Part shown: in pieces, positions 11,313-23,373 of the stretch | How positions within the stretch are numbered: position 1 is the stretch's first letter | How the letters are laid out: every line of letters starts with the position of its first letter | Assembly: GCA_018398815.1 (NCBI GenBank) | Contig: CM031616.1 | Location: 71,564,690-71,628,689, forward strand | DNA from: Conus ventricosus | Lineage: Eukaryota > Mollusca > Gastropoda > Neogastropoda > Conidae | Direction: 5' to 3' | Length of the DNA stretch: 64,000 bases | Made by a program: the position numbers and the translations under genes | Notes under the pieces: generated by a model | Database searches by the model: none | Told to the model about the DNA's origin: nothing | What the model saw: only the letters and a program-made list of their open reading frames with translations

Positions 11313-12178
11313 ATATATCATGGACAAATTAACTGTCTTCAAGGAAAGACTATTCCTGTTTTTTTGTCTTTCTTAATGATTACGGTGTGCCACATTTGAC
11401 AGTGCATTGTATGCTACTGACTATTTAAATCAAGTGGTATTTATGCTTAATTTGCTTGTTGAAGTGACTATATGTTTTACAAGCAAAAACTACTTGATGT
11501 TGATGTATTACATATCTATTCTTTGCTTTATTCTTTGGTAAACAATGAAAAAATCATCCTGTACTATTATGTCTAACTTGCTTGTGAAGGTGAATATATA
11601 GTATGTGTCATGAGCAAATAACTCTTTAGAAATATGATATACACATGTTTTTGATTGTGTAGTGAGACAAACCTATTGTTTTCATTAGTTCGTTTTCAAC
11701 AATGGAAAATGTTTCACTTTTCAATGGACTATAACATTACATGTGGGGAAAAAACTATGATTAAACTATGTTAATTTGTTTACATGTCTCTTGAGAAACA
11801 CTTACACTTAGAAATATTCCATTTTCAGAGGTTTTGAAACATATGTGAGACAAAGATCAAGGAAAAAATGTGCTTTCATATCGTATATATAAACACAATT
11901 TGTACTTTGAATTGTTAATATCCCCAATTGTTTTGTCCATGTAATTTGGAAATATAATTGTGACATGTGGTGGTCAATTATGAATTTCTTTTTAGAAAGA
12001 CTGAAAGTTTGAAATATGCTATTTATGGTGGATCATGATGATTGATTCTATACATTGATTATTAATTTGGTGAATCATGTGTGATGGATACACATTTGAG
12101 ATTCATGGCTGAAGATGTGTTTTAAGTGAAGTTGTATATCCTTAAAAAAAAATTTCTGGAGAAAATGTTTTACACCCC
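11313..12178 (+). other. Element A 3' untranslated region
   Basis: AT-rich, no open frame of note, leading to the polypurine tract and 3' LTR. Confidence 0.7.
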
Positions 12179-12189
12179 AGGATGGGGGG
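12179..12189 (+). other. Element A polypurine tract
   Basis: AGGATGGGGGG immediately precedes the 3' LTR start TGTCATG, the expected place for the plus-strand primer. Confidence 0.75.
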
Positions 12190-13236
12190 TGTCATGTGAC
12201 GTAGCCTCACATCAAGGCATGTGACGCTCCATCACATGTAGTTAGTAATATGAATCATTTCCCCATGCCACAACTAAAAAGGAAGAATATTTATGTGGCT
12301 TGGCTTGACTAGTGTAGCGGGCGTCCCCAAATAATTGTGAGAATGACTCATTAAAGAAACAAATGTGGTCATTGGGTGAAAGTGATCACTGAGAGATAGT
12401 TTAATAAGGGCTGGTAAGGTGCTGTCATGTGTTTTGAACACTGAGTATGCACTCATTAGGAGGAGGGAGGAAAGAATCAGTTTAGCCCCAGCAGATGGCC
12501 TAGAGCTCGAACCTGTCAGGACGCTGGTCCTCACTGCTGACCAGTCATTACCAGGTGAGCCATAGATGGTTGGGGAAAGCTACAGGGGAAAACCTAAAGA
12601 AAATAGAAAGAAAGAATTCATAATTAAATTGGGAAGCAGGTTACTTACACGAACCTTATTCGTGTTTCAGCCATTCGCCCTTCACCCTTCACCTTTCAAC
12701 CCCGTGAGGTGGTTAAAGATGGCCATGGTGTGGGGAACACACCGGTAGTTCAGCCCCAGCAATTAAAGACTCCAGGGAGAGAGTTGGAACTCATCATCTC
12801 TCCAGTGACAGGAGAAGTCGAGGGAGAGGAGTCGGAACTCATATCTCCAGTGACGGGAGAAATCAAGGGGCGATACGATGTCTGAGAGAGACAGGGAATC
12901 ATGACAGTATGGAGTCTTATATCTGATGCAGGCATGGCATCAATGATTACAGGAGTTATTTATTCTCCTGGTCTGGATTTTGGGCTAATGTAATGTGAAG
13001 GCCATGACTTTATAGAATCTTGAATGAATTAGTTTATCCTCAGTGTAAAGAGAGATACATGTAATAAAATCTGTTTATAAATTGTTGATGTGATTTATAA
13101 AGTGTTTTCTCCCGAAGGAGAGGGGGAGAAGAAAAAAACATTCGGTAGTGCGCCTTTGGTTGATTGGAAAGATTGCGTGTGCATATGGAGTAAAATGCTG
13201 TCATGAATGCGTGTGTGCAAAAGTGACAGTGTGACA
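12190..13236 (+). repeat. Element A 3' LTR
   Basis: 1047 bases, TGTCATGTGACG to GTGTGACA. It is closely similar to 4778-6229 apart from the insertion and small indels, and is followed by target duplication GCCAG. Confidence 0.92.
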
Positions 13237-13241
13237 GCCAG

Positions 13242-13681
<440 letters not shown>

Positions 13682-14016
13682 ATAGTGTTTGAAGGTTGGA
13701 AATCATGCTTCGTATTCTGGGTCGACGACATAGTGTACACCCTCCGCCACACCGGAACGCCGCCTTCCACGGGCCTCACGTCCACAGCGGAGCCACCTCC
13801 ACCCCTGCGTCAGACGACACTGACAACCCCCAGACGCCTTCAGGTCCCCACGTCACTTCCTCCACAAGCCCCCACGTCACTTCCTCTACCAGTCACCACC
13901 TGACCTCCTCAATAAGTGACCCCGTGGCCTCCTCAGCGAGCCACCGGGTCACGTCCTCAACAAGCCACCACGGCGCTTCCGCCACAACTCGTCACACCAC
14001 TATTCCGCGTGCTGTC
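13682..14016 (+). CDS. Receptor exon 2: end of MAM domain plus Ser/Thr-rich stalk
   Basis: After the acceptor ending at 13681, phase 0 gives IVFEGWKSCFVF then WVDDIVYTLRHTG, the last strands of a MAM domain (VFEG, then DDI). Phase 0 matches the end of the exon at 4127. From about 13850 a different frame carries seven 24-bp units, about HVTSSTSP each, a mucin-like stalk. In that frame the differences between units fall mostly at third positions (TCC/TCT/TCA, ACT/ACC/ACG, AGC/AGT). This suggests it is the coding frame and that a one-base error lies between about 13770 and 13850. The 3' end is not resolved. CAG/GT at 13843 is phase-compatible with the next exon but would drop the repeats; GTC/GTGACG at 14016 keeps them. 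Confidence 0.6.
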
Positions 14017-14033
14017 GTGACGTTCATCATTGG

Positions 14034-14779
14034 AAACGTCCACTGATCCTGGTAATGTTTCTTGACGTGCTCAGGCTAGGCCGTCTGGTTCACTTGTTTA
14101 CAGTCTGTAAACGTCCACTGATCCTGGTAATGTTTCTTGACGTGCTAGACTAGGCGTCGGGGTTCACTGTTTACAGTCTGTAAACGCCCCACTGACCCCG
14201 GTAATGTTTCTGACGTGCTCAGACTAGGCCGTCGGTTCACTTGTTTACAGCCCTGTAAACGTCCACTGATCCTGGAAAAGTTTCTTGACGTGCTCAGACT
14301 AGCCGTCTGGTTCACTTGTTTACAGTCTGTAAACGTCCACGGGATCCTGGTAATGTTTCTTGACGTGCTCAGACTGGGGCCGTCTGGTTCACTTTGTTTA
14401 AAATCTGTAAACGTCCACTGATCCGGTAATGTTTCTTGACGTGCTCAGACTAGGCCGTCGGTTCACTTGTTTACGTCTGTAAACGTCCACTGATCCTGGT
14501 AATGTTTTTTGGGACGTCCTCAGATTTGGGCCGTCTGGTTCACTTGTTTACAGTCTGTAAACGTCCACTGATCCTGGTAATGTTTCTGGACGTGCTCAGC
14601 TAGGCCGTCTGGTTCACTTGTTTACAGTCTGTAAACGTCCACTGATCCTGGTAACTTTCTTGACGTGCTCAGACTAGGCCGTCTGGTTCACTTGTTTACA
14701 GTCTGAAACGTCCACTGATCCTGGTAATGTTTCTTGACGTGCTCAACTAGGCCGTCTGGTTCACTTGCTTACAGTCTGT
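14034..14779. repeat. 75-bp tandem array, left part (about 10 copies)
   Basis: The unit of about 75 bp contains AAACGTCCACTGATCCTGGT, TTCTTGACGTGCTCAGACTA and GGTTCACTTGTTTACAGTCT. Many small indels lie in this part. The array is cut at 14779 by element B and resumes at 29579. Every unit includes TTTACAG (acceptor-like) and CCTG/GTAATG (donor-like). Confidence 0.93.
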
Positions 14780-16975
14780 TGTCACGACCGACCCCTGGAG
14801 GCCCTCCCCCTGACAGGATCGGTCTAGGGGGGAAGTGAAGGGAGTGACTGACCTCACACGCCCCGCAAGAGACCACACAATAAAGATTACGATACAAACC
14901 CCATTATTCACACCAACATACAGTCATAAATAGCATTCCAACACACACAACATGCACAATCCCAATCAAGCATTTCAACACACGACATACACAAAATTTA
15001 AGCATTCCAACACACACAGCATGCACAATTATAAATAAACTTTCACCATACGACGTACACAATCACAATCACAACATTTCAACACATATACATATACACA
15101 ATATAAATAAAACATTTCCAGCATCCATCCCTTTCCCACCATGGAGTGCCTCCACACCCCTTGCCTCCTCCCCCAAGTCTAATGGAGGCACCCTGCGCAC
15201 TAGGTGCTCCAAAACCGGGTCGGTTCTTTGAAAAGGTCGTTTCACGGCCGACACCCTCGCCCACACCCCAAGCGGGCAGTGAAGAGCGCGTCTGGGGGGG
15301 GGGGGGGGGAACGTGGGTTGTTACGGGAGGTCCTGGACGGGGATCAGGGCCGGCCTGTCAACCCGGCGGGCTTTTTCTACCAGTCCGGCGGTCCCGACCA
15401 GGAGCGTGGCCTCAACACGGGGTGGCACCAACCAGTTCCGCGGTCCCAACCAGAGGTGGCCTCAACCAGCAGGTGGCACCAACCAGTCAGGGTTCCCAAC
15501 CCAGAGCGGGGCCCCAACCAGAGCGTGGCCCCAAACAGTCCAGACTCCGGTGAAGCCCCCCGGGGGGGGGGGGAAAACGTAGCTGGGAGGAGAGAAGAAA
15601 GGGAGGGAAGGAAGGGCACTGGAACCCCGCCGTCGTACAATCTGACCCATGCCGTTAAATCCTAACAGCCAACTCGCATGATGGGCAGGGAGGTCTACTA
15701 AATACACCAACAACCCCAAAGCTCAACACAGACCTGAGCATAACACAGTAAACCAATCAAATCGGGAATGTTTGTTAAGTCTTCTTACACGAAGCAGGTA
15801 AAAGACTGCTTTAAAATCAACAGGCTAAAAAACAATAGAATTATCTTCACCCTTCTCTCACTCACGTTTAACAATTTCCTTTCTTAGGAAATAACCAACA
15901 CAGCGACCATCGTTTTAAATAACTGCCACCACATTTGCAAATAATAATTCCAATGGCATAATTGTCACATTTATATGCCACATTTTAAAATAACACAAAT
16001 CTCCAACCACGCATCCGAACGACAAATCATGCGTACGCACGCTCGCAACATAAAACCGTTCTTTTTGCACACCACAAGCAGACGGTGGCCGAAGGATAAG
16101 AGTCCCGGGGAATGTGACAAGGGCGGCGAGCGAGACCAAGCCAAAATATCAACCCTGAATCACCAGGTTCTCTCCCAATCCCCACCGACTACCGCATCAC
16201 GAGATGCATAAACGGAGAAAGAATTTTGGATATAATTTAGGATGGCCAGGTTAAAGATTGAATTAACCAGAGAAAAGGTCTCAAACAATATTTCTTTTAC
16301 AATTTTGCAAACAAAAGAAAATTGCGCAAAGAGAAGAATAAGCCGGGTAACAACAACAAACCAAAACAAACAAACCACGAAACTGATGCTTACCAGCACC
16401 CGTGGGTGACCCCGAAGAGGCGGGTTTAAACGACTCTCTCTGCCCCCTGTCCAGTCGAGAGGACAGAGGCACAGATGCGGAAAAAAAAGGGAAATGATGT
16501 CCCTCTCCTACAGCCGACTTTTAGGAATTGAAGATACCGACTGTACCTTCGACGATACGGTGAAGAACCAAGACCGGAGCAGGCGCTCCCAGAGACATCT
16601 TCCCCTCGAGTGAAGAGCTAACCTCCCTAGCGATGGCGGCCAACATGCCACGCTACGTCACAGAGTGAGCATACTTCAAACTAAAAGAAGAAGCACGTGC
16701 GACAGGTAAAAGACAGGGGAGAGGCCGATAGACAGCAAGTTCGAGAGAAAGGTACCAGCAACCCGTGAACCTGCAGGATGAATAGCACGGCAGTGGAATT
16801 AGAGAGAGAGAGAGAAAAAAGCAACCGAACGTGAGCTGAACTACACCAAGGTGCAATCGCACCACAAGCCACACTAAGGGACGGGCACGTGACAACAACA
16901 ACGATAATAAACAAATGAATAATTCCGCCCCCCCGGTTGGGTCAAACGTCGTAGGCCTCGTGACAACTCGTGACA
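14780..16975 (-). repeat. Element B LTR, left copy (3' LTR of the minus-strand element)
   Basis: 2196 bases. It contains a degenerate minisatellite of about 50 bp (about 15390-15545; GGTCCCAACCAG, GGCACCAACCAGT), a G run at 15296-15309 and a C-rich stretch. It has many extra homopolymer bases compared with the right copy. Confidence 0.92.
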
Positions 16976-16987
16976 AACCCCCCTTCT
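16976..16987 (-). other. Element B polypurine tract
   Basis: On the minus strand AGAAGGGGGGTT directly precedes the LTR start, the expected plus-strand primer site. Confidence 0.7.
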
Positions 16988-17329
16988 AAAAGCATCTGTT
17001 TCTCTGAGATACAGTGCTCCTTTGAACCTTGACGCATGTGCAAATTCACAACAATGGGACCGAACCCAACCCCCTGTGATCGACAGAGTACAATAAATCC
17101 AACACAAACATTCTACGATAGAACACACAGGGAAATACCCTAATACTAAAATTATCAAACAACAAGCGAACCTTCCAACCATGAAAGTAACAATTCGAAC
17201 CATTGGGTGATTCACTACCGTTAACATCACTGAAGTGAAAAAATGTCACTACACCTGATACGAGACCAAAAGGGGATAGACCCTGGTTGAGGGGGAAGTG
17301 TCCCCCTGACTGATTTTCCAAAAGTGCCT

Positions 17330-17690
17330 GACTAAAGGAGCTCGGCTAAGATAGTCCGCATCCGTATTACAGGAACCCCTTGATAGACGGAAAGTGAACG
17401 CATGACTCTGCAGTTCCACTGCCCAACCATGAATCGACGACTGACTGGCCGGATCCGGTCAGGTACTGGAAGGATGATGGTCGCTCACCAGCACAAACTC
17501 ACCGGCCGTAACAAGTAGGGTAAAACTCCGTGCCCCACACGACCTGCTAAACACTCTTGTTCAATCGTGTGGTATCTAGTCCTCGGCGTCAGTGGTTTTT
17601 GCTCGCATAAGCAAGCGGTTGGAGTCCTTCCCTGATCTTGTAGCAACACAGCCCCAACCCCCCCCGCAGAAGCATCAGCGCAGGACAAAC
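17330..17690 (-). pseudogene. Element B RNase H
   Basis: Minus-strand reading contains ADASAGGVGAVLLQDQ, with the first catalytic Asp, and YHTIEQECLA, with the catalytic Glu (about 17690-17560). The typical end segment DADYLSRAPL lies at about 17340-17370. RNase H removes the RNA strand during reverse transcription. Frames are broken by indels in this low-quality part. The 350 bases between it and the LTR hold no gene. Confidence 0.8.
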
Positions 17691-17829
17691 GGGAGACTAG
17701 GGTCTGGGAGAGCCAAGAATGGGCGAGTAGTGGAGGGCCGTCTTCAAGGCGTCAAAAACCTGTTGGCAACTCTCATCCCAAACTAGACGTTCTGGCTTTT
17801 TCCCTTTCGTCAGGTCAGTGAGGGCAAGG

Positions 17830-18339
17830 CAACTTTTGCAAAGTCATGAAAGAACTTGCGGTAGTATCCCCCAAGTTTCCCAAAGGAATGACCGCAATTC
17901 CCTTTTGGTACCAGGAGGTTTGGCACCTGCAACTTTGGTCACCTTGTCTTCCTCAGGGGCAATCAAACCCCGCTGCAAATGAAAGCCCCAGAAAGGAAAT
18001 CTCGTCCTGACCAAGCTGACACTTGGAAGGACGGGCTGACATCTGAACCTCGCGAAGCGAAGAAACAACGACGGAGGGGCGAACGTGCGAGCTCCCAAAC
18101 TACTGACTGAGTAGCAGGTCATCCATGAAATTGTTCAGATCAGGCGTATCGAGAGGGAGAAGTAATTGTCGCATGACCCCGATTGAAAATTGCTCCAGCA
18201 GTTTTGAGGCCCAAAAAGGGCATCACTTCCACTGGAACTGTCCTTAAGGCGTCGTGAATGCCGTTTTGGGTTTGTCCTCTCTTGCGCAGGGGAATCTGCC
18301 AGTCCCCTTTTGCGAGATCGAACTTCGAGAAATATACTG
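17830..18339 (-). pseudogene. Element B RT, C-terminal half
   Basis: On the minus strand the palm segment starts after the transposon with FSKFDLAKG and continues KTAFTTPEGQFQWNVMPFGL, then AGAIFNR. The catalytic box reads NFMDDLLL (about 18116-18140). FLGFHLQRGLIAPEEDKV (about 17945-18000) is the thumb/connection start. This is a gypsy-type RT interrupted at the NY/F junction of motif A by the transposon that starts at 18335. Confidence 0.8.
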
Positions 18340-20289
18340 AACAACATTAAAAAAGGGACCGTTTGATTGCCGATTTCCCCCTTTGGAAAAATGTGTATTT
18401 GGATTTGGTATGTTAACACAATTTTTAAGGGGCACAGATTCACACTGCCTCGGTTTCTCCGCGCTTGCCGACATTCGTGTGACGCCCACGTGCAACTCGC
18501 CCAAAACACTTTTTTGCCCCTGGGGGCCCAGACTGAAAAGTAGCTCATCTGTTTCTTTGTCTCAAATGGTTGGGGTTTGAAGTCATGCTGACTGGAAAAA
18601 GGTATCAGTTGTCATTCGACCAGGCGAAGTGGTCCGAAAACAATGCCGCGACTGTCTATGCAAGAATGCGAGCGAGCCATTGGAATGTTGATGGTCGGGA
18701 TGTCATTTGAGAGAGACAGCCAGACAACTGAACTGCAGTCACTCTACAATTATAAGGCATCACAACGTTTGGCAGCGACTGGTTCCACCACGATCGGCGC
18801 CGAACGGGCCAACCTCGTGTTACCACACCAGCGCAGGATCAATACATTTTGAAAAGCTTCATCTTCGTAATCGATTCCTTACAAACAGCAAAACATGTCG
18901 CCAGGGGGTTGGTCGACGGGGTCCAGTGGTCGGACAAACCGTCGACGTCGATTGCAAGAATCAGGGCTCAATGCAAGACGCCCTCATGTTGGCCCAGTCC
19001 TCACCCGTAAGACACCGTCAGCAACGCCTGCAGTGGGGCCCAAACCCGCACTGCCATGGACACGACGTCAGTGGAGAGCTGTGCTGTTCTCTACGAAAAT
19101 CCTTCGCGTTACTCATGCTGACGGGAGAATGAGAGTCTGGAGGCGTGTCGGGGAACGCTACGCCAACTGCTGCGTGTTTGAAGCCAATAGATGGGGAGGG
19201 GGCAGTCTGATGGTTTGGGAGGCATTCAGTCATGACTACCGGACACCTCTGTACTTTTTTGACAACCATGTGAATGCCAACACGTACCAGCAGGTGCTGC
19301 AGAACCACGTCATCCCACTGTTTGGCCAGCACCCGGAGCTGCAGTTCTTCCAGCATGATAATGCACGACCCCACACCGCAAGAGCCACCGCTGCATTTCT
19401 CCAGGCGAACAACATTGCCGTGTTGCCCTGGCCATCCTCTGACCCCTGACATGGCTCCCATTGAACACGTCGGGATGAGCTGGGCGTCTTGTGGCCCGTG
19501 GAAGACGTCCACAGACTCTCGATCATTTGAGGCGCGCACTGACCGAGGAGTGGGATGGACTGCCACAGGCGTTCTTGCACAACCTGTTTACTCCATGAGG
19601 AGGCGCTGCCAAGCGTGGCATCGGGGCAAATGGCGGACACACTCGGTATTAGAGCTCGCGACGGACATGCTCGTCGTGTGTACTTTTGACAGGGACCCTA
19701 GTGAAGTCAACAGCTAATTTCAGATGAATTCGGCCATTCTTGTCAAGAACAGACATTTTGTTTAATTGAAAAATGGATGCGTAATCAAATATGCTTACTT
19801 TCATTAAATAATTCTGTACTACCAACGTTGTCTGGGTCTTTTGGCAAGTGGTGCGTTTTTAATGTTGTTCAGTATAGTTGGCCCGACTCAGCTGAGCGAA
19901 GATTTGGTCGACATCCGGCATAGGTTCAGCATCAAACCGGAGAACCATTATTCAGCCGACGAAAATCGACGCAGAAACCTTCATTTTGCCATCCTTCTTC
20001 TTTACCAGAAGGATGGGGGATGAGTATCGGAGAACTCGCACGTCAATGACCCCAACCTCAACATGGCCTGCACCTCCTGCTGGATAACAAGACGCCTGAG
20101 AGTGAGGCAGGGGTACTGTTGACCCTAATTGGGGTTCAGGGTCAATGCCAGTGGTACATTCCCAAGGGTTTCTGTGCAGGGGCGACTATGGTGAGCACGT
20201 CCTGGAACTCCTGGCACAAGCTGTGCAGTTGATTAGTCTGGCTGAGGAGAGGTTAAAAAACCGAAGCAAACATTTGGCCCCATGCCCCA
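18165..20289. repeat. Left copy of a 2.1-kb block repeated across the N gap
   Basis: It matches 21290-23402 base for base apart from mostly single-base insertions and deletions. The copy contains the same RT parts and the same Tc1 transposon (18335-19874), whose transposase is shattered here by indels. This looks like a noisy second version of one locus, not a real duplication. Confidence 0.85.
18335..19874 (+). pseudogene. Tc1/mariner transposon, error-laden duplicate
   Basis: Same insertion site, TA duplication and ends as the copy at 21456-22998. Pieces of the transposase (RWGGGSLMVWEAF, HDNARPHTARATAAF) are recognisable, but frameshifts break it (for example, at 19440). Confidence 0.85.
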
Positions 20290-21289
20290 NNNNNNNNNNN
20301 NNNNNNNNNNNNNNNNNNNNNNNNNNNNNNNNNNNNNNNNNNNNNNNNNNNNNNNNNNNNNNNNNNNNNNNNNNNNNNNNNNNNNNNNNNNNNNNNNNNN
20401 NNNNNNNNNNNNNNNNNNNNNNNNNNNNNNNNNNNNNNNNNNNNNNNNNNNNNNNNNNNNNNNNNNNNNNNNNNNNNNNNNNNNNNNNNNNNNNNNNNNN
20501 NNNNNNNNNNNNNNNNNNNNNNNNNNNNNNNNNNNNNNNNNNNNNNNNNNNNNNNNNNNNNNNNNNNNNNNNNNNNNNNNNNNNNNNNNNNNNNNNNNNN
20601 NNNNNNNNNNNNNNNNNNNNNNNNNNNNNNNNNNNNNNNNNNNNNNNNNNNNNNNNNNNNNNNNNNNNNNNNNNNNNNNNNNNNNNNNNNNNNNNNNNNN
20701 NNNNNNNNNNNNNNNNNNNNNNNNNNNNNNNNNNNNNNNNNNNNNNNNNNNNNNNNNNNNNNNNNNNNNNNNNNNNNNNNNNNNNNNNNNNNNNNNNNNN
20801 NNNNNNNNNNNNNNNNNNNNNNNNNNNNNNNNNNNNNNNNNNNNNNNNNNNNNNNNNNNNNNNNNNNNNNNNNNNNNNNNNNNNNNNNNNNNNNNNNNNN
20901 NNNNNNNNNNNNNNNNNNNNNNNNNNNNNNNNNNNNNNNNNNNNNNNNNNNNNNNNNNNNNNNNNNNNNNNNNNNNNNNNNNNNNNNNNNNNNNNNNNNN
21001 NNNNNNNNNNNNNNNNNNNNNNNNNNNNNNNNNNNNNNNNNNNNNNNNNNNNNNNNNNNNNNNNNNNNNNNNNNNNNNNNNNNNNNNNNNNNNNNNNNNN
21101 NNNNNNNNNNNNNNNNNNNNNNNNNNNNNNNNNNNNNNNNNNNNNNNNNNNNNNNNNNNNNNNNNNNNNNNNNNNNNNNNNNNNNNNNNNNNNNNNNNNN
21201 NNNNNNNNNNNNNNNNNNNNNNNNNNNNNNNNNNNNNNNNNNNNNNNNNNNNNNNNNNNNNNNNNNNNNNNNNNNNNNNNNNNNNNNNN
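20290..21289. other. Assembly gap, 1000 N
   Basis: Exactly 1000 N, a placeholder size, flanked by two versions of the same 2.1-kb sequence. Confidence 1.
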
Positions 21290-21455
21290 ATTGTCGCATG
21301 ACGCGATTGAAAATTGCTCCAGCAGTTTTGAGGCCAAAAGGCATCACGTTCCACTGGAACTGTCCTTCAGGCGTCGTGAATGCCGTTTTGGGTTTGTCCT
21401 CTCTGCGCATGGGAATCTGCCAGTACCCTTTTGCGAGATCGAACTTCGAGAAATA

Positions 21456-22998
21456 TACTGAACAACATTAAAAACGCACCGTTTTGATTTGCCGATTTCC
21501 CATTTGGAAAAAATGTGTATTTGGATTTGGTATGTTAACACAATTTTTAAGGGACACAGATTCACACTGCCTCGGTTTCTCCGCGCTTGCCGACATTCGT
21601 GTGACGCCCACGTGCAACTCGCCCAAAACACTTTTTTTGCCACTGGGGCCGAGACTGAACGTAGCTCATCTGTTTCTTTGTCTCAAATGGTGAGTTTGAA
21701 GTCATGCTGACGGGGAAAACGGTATCAGTTGTCATTCGACCAGGCGAAGTGGTCCGAAAACAATGCCGCGACTGTCTATGCAAGAATGCGAGCGAGCCAT
21801 TGGAATGTTGATGGTCGGTATGTCATCGAGAGAGACAGCCAGACAACTGAACTGCAGTCACTCTACAATTATAAGGCTATCACAACGTTTGGCAGCGACT
21901 GGTTCCACCACTGATCGGCGCCGAACGGGCCAACCTCGTGTTACCACACCAGCGCAGGATCAATACATTCGACAGCTTCATCTTCGTAATCGATTCCTTA
22001 CAGCAGCAGAAACATGTCGCCAGGTGGTTGGTCGACGGGGTCCAGTGTCTGGACAAACCGTTCGACGTCGATTGCAAGAATCAGGGCTCAATGCAAGACG
22101 CCCTCATGTTGGCCCAGTCCTCACCCGTAGACACCGTCAGCAACGCCTGCAGTGGGCCAACCAGCATCTGCCATGGACACGACGTCAGTGGAGAGCTGTG
22201 CTGTTCTCTGACGAAAGTCGCTTCGCGTTATCTCATGCTGACGGGAGAATGAGAGTCTGGAGGCGTGTCGGGGAACGCTACGCCAACTGCTGCGTGTTTG
22301 AAGCCAATAGATGGGGAGGGGGCAGTCTGATGGTTTGGGAGGCATTCAGTCATGACTACCGGACACCTCTGTACTTTTTTGACAACCATGTGAATGCCAA
22401 CACGTACCAGCAGGTGCTGCAGAACCACGTCATCCCACTGTTTGGCCAGCACCCGGAGCTGCAGTTCTTCCAGCATGATAATGCACGACCCCACACCGCA
22501 AGAGCCACCGCTGCATTTCTCCAGGCGAACAACATTGCCGTGTTGCCCTGGCCATCTCTGACCCCTGACATGGCTCCCATTGAACACGTCTGGGATGAGC
22601 TGGGGCGTCTTGTGGCCCGTGGAAGACGTCCACAGACTCTCGATCATTTGAGGCGCGCACTGACCGAGGAGTGGGATGGACTGCCACAGGCGTTCTTGCA
22701 CAACCTTGTTTACTCCATGAGGAGGCGCTGCCAAGCGTGCATCGGGGCAAATGGCGGACACACTCGGTATTAGAGCTCGCGGACGGACATGCTCGTCGTG
22801 GTGTACTTTTTGACAGGGACCCTAGTGAAGTCAACAGCTAATTTCAGATGAATTCGGCCATTCTTGTCAAGAACAGACATTTTGTTTAATTGAAAAATGG
22901 ATGCGTAATCAAATATGCTTACTTTCATTAAATAATTCTGTACTACCAACGTTGTCTGGGTCTTTTGGCAAGTGGTGCGTTTTTAATGTTGTTCAGTA
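21456..22998 (+). mobile_element. Tc1/mariner transposon inserted in element B RT
   Basis: 1543 bases with 25-bp perfect terminal inverted repeats starting TACTGAACAACATTAAAAAC. It is flanked by TA duplications (21454-21455 and 22999-23000). Removing it restores the RT reading ANY/FSK on the minus strand, so the empty site is known. It holds one intact transposase gene. Confidence 0.93.
21763..22773 (+). CDS. Tc1-type transposase, intact
   Basis: A 336-residue protein, normal length for Tc1 transposases, which cut and paste their own element at TA sites. Residues about 1-110 form paired helix-turn-helix DNA-binding domains (SSRETARQLNCSHSTIIR, then TVRRRLQESGL). The DDE catalytic domain follows: first Asp in VLFSDESRF, second in QHDNARPH, and Glu in DMAPIEHVWDEL. 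There are 34 residues between the second Asp and the Glu, the DD34E spacing of Tc1. GGGSLMVW is the usual glycine-rich motif. The start codon is the first in frame with the helix-turn-helix. No stop or frameshift is seen, so the protein could be functional. The gene is antisense to the RT it interrupts. Confidence 0.93.
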   Translation: MPRLSMQECERAIGMLMVGMSSRETARQLNCSHSTIIRLSQRLAATGSTTDRRRTGQPRVTTPAQDQYIRQLHLRNRFLTAAETCRQVVGRRGPVSGQTVRRRLQESGLNARRPHVGPVLTRRHRQQRLQWANQHLPWTRRQWRAVLFSDESRFALSHADGRMRVWRRVGERYANCCVFEANRWGGGSLMVWEAFSHDYRTPLYFFDNHVNANTYQQVLQNHVIPLFGQHPELQFFQHDNARPHTARATAAFLQANNIAVLPWPSLTPDMAPIEHVWDELGRLVARGRRPQTLDHLRRALTEEWDGLPQAFLHNLVYSMRRRCQACIGANGGHTRY

Positions 22999-23000
22999 TA

Positions 23001-23340
23001 GTTGGCCCGACTCAGCTGAGCGAAGATTTGGTCGACATCGGCATAGGTTCAGCATCAAACCGGAGAACCTTATTCAGCCGACGAAAATCGACGCAGAACC
23101 TCATTTTGCCATCCTTCTTCTTTACCAGAAGGATGGGGGATGAGTACGGAGAACTCGCACGTTCAATGACCCCCAACCTCAACATGGCCTGCACCTCCTG
23201 CTGGATAACAGACGCCTGAGAGTGAGGCAGAGGGTACTGTTTGACCCTAATTGGGTCTCGGTGGTCAATGCCAGTGTACACTCGCCAAGGGTACTGTGCA
23301 GGGGCCGATCTGTGAGCACGTCCTGGAACTCCTGGCACAA
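23001..23340 (-). pseudogene. Element B RT, N-terminal part
   Basis: Minus-strand frame reads SSPYSSPILLVKKKDGKMRF then CVDFRRLNKVLRFDAEPMP, the first conserved RT blocks (fingers), and stops at the transposon boundary within AQLSRANY. The stretch before it (YPLPHSQASVIQQEVQAML) is also typical of gypsy RT. Frames shift near 23060. Confidence 0.88.
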
Positions 23341-23373
23341 GCTGTGCAGTTGATTAGCTGTGCTGAGGAGAGG

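Larger units (their letters stand above)
4778..13236 (+). mobile_element. Element A: Gmr1-like Ty3/gypsy LTR retrotransposon, defective
   Basis: A complete insertion bounded by direct LTRs (4778-6229 and 12190-13236). Both LTRs start TGTCATGTGACG and end GTGTGACA. A 5-bp target duplication, GCCAG, lies at 4773-4777 and 13237-13241. The internal order on the plus strand is gag with a zinc knuckle, protease (DTG), integrase, then reverse transcriptase. Integrase before RT is the order known for the Gmr1-like group, not the usual gypsy order. The element is dead: frames are broken throughout, and most of RT plus RNase H is deleted. It lies in the receptor intron between the two MAM exons, in the same orientation as the gene. 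Confidence 0.9.

Noticed and set aside
15146..15665. Proline/glycine-rich open frames inside element B LTR
   Set aside because: They arise from the minisatellite of about 50 bp; the same sequence in the right LTR is open in different frames.
18165..20289. A genuine second insertion of the Tc1 element
   Set aside because: Same target base, same flanks and indel-type differences next to a placeholder gap indicate one locus assembled twice.
20145..21461. Open frames of 340-440 codons spanning 20290-21289
   Set aside because: They run through the N gap and carry no sequence information.
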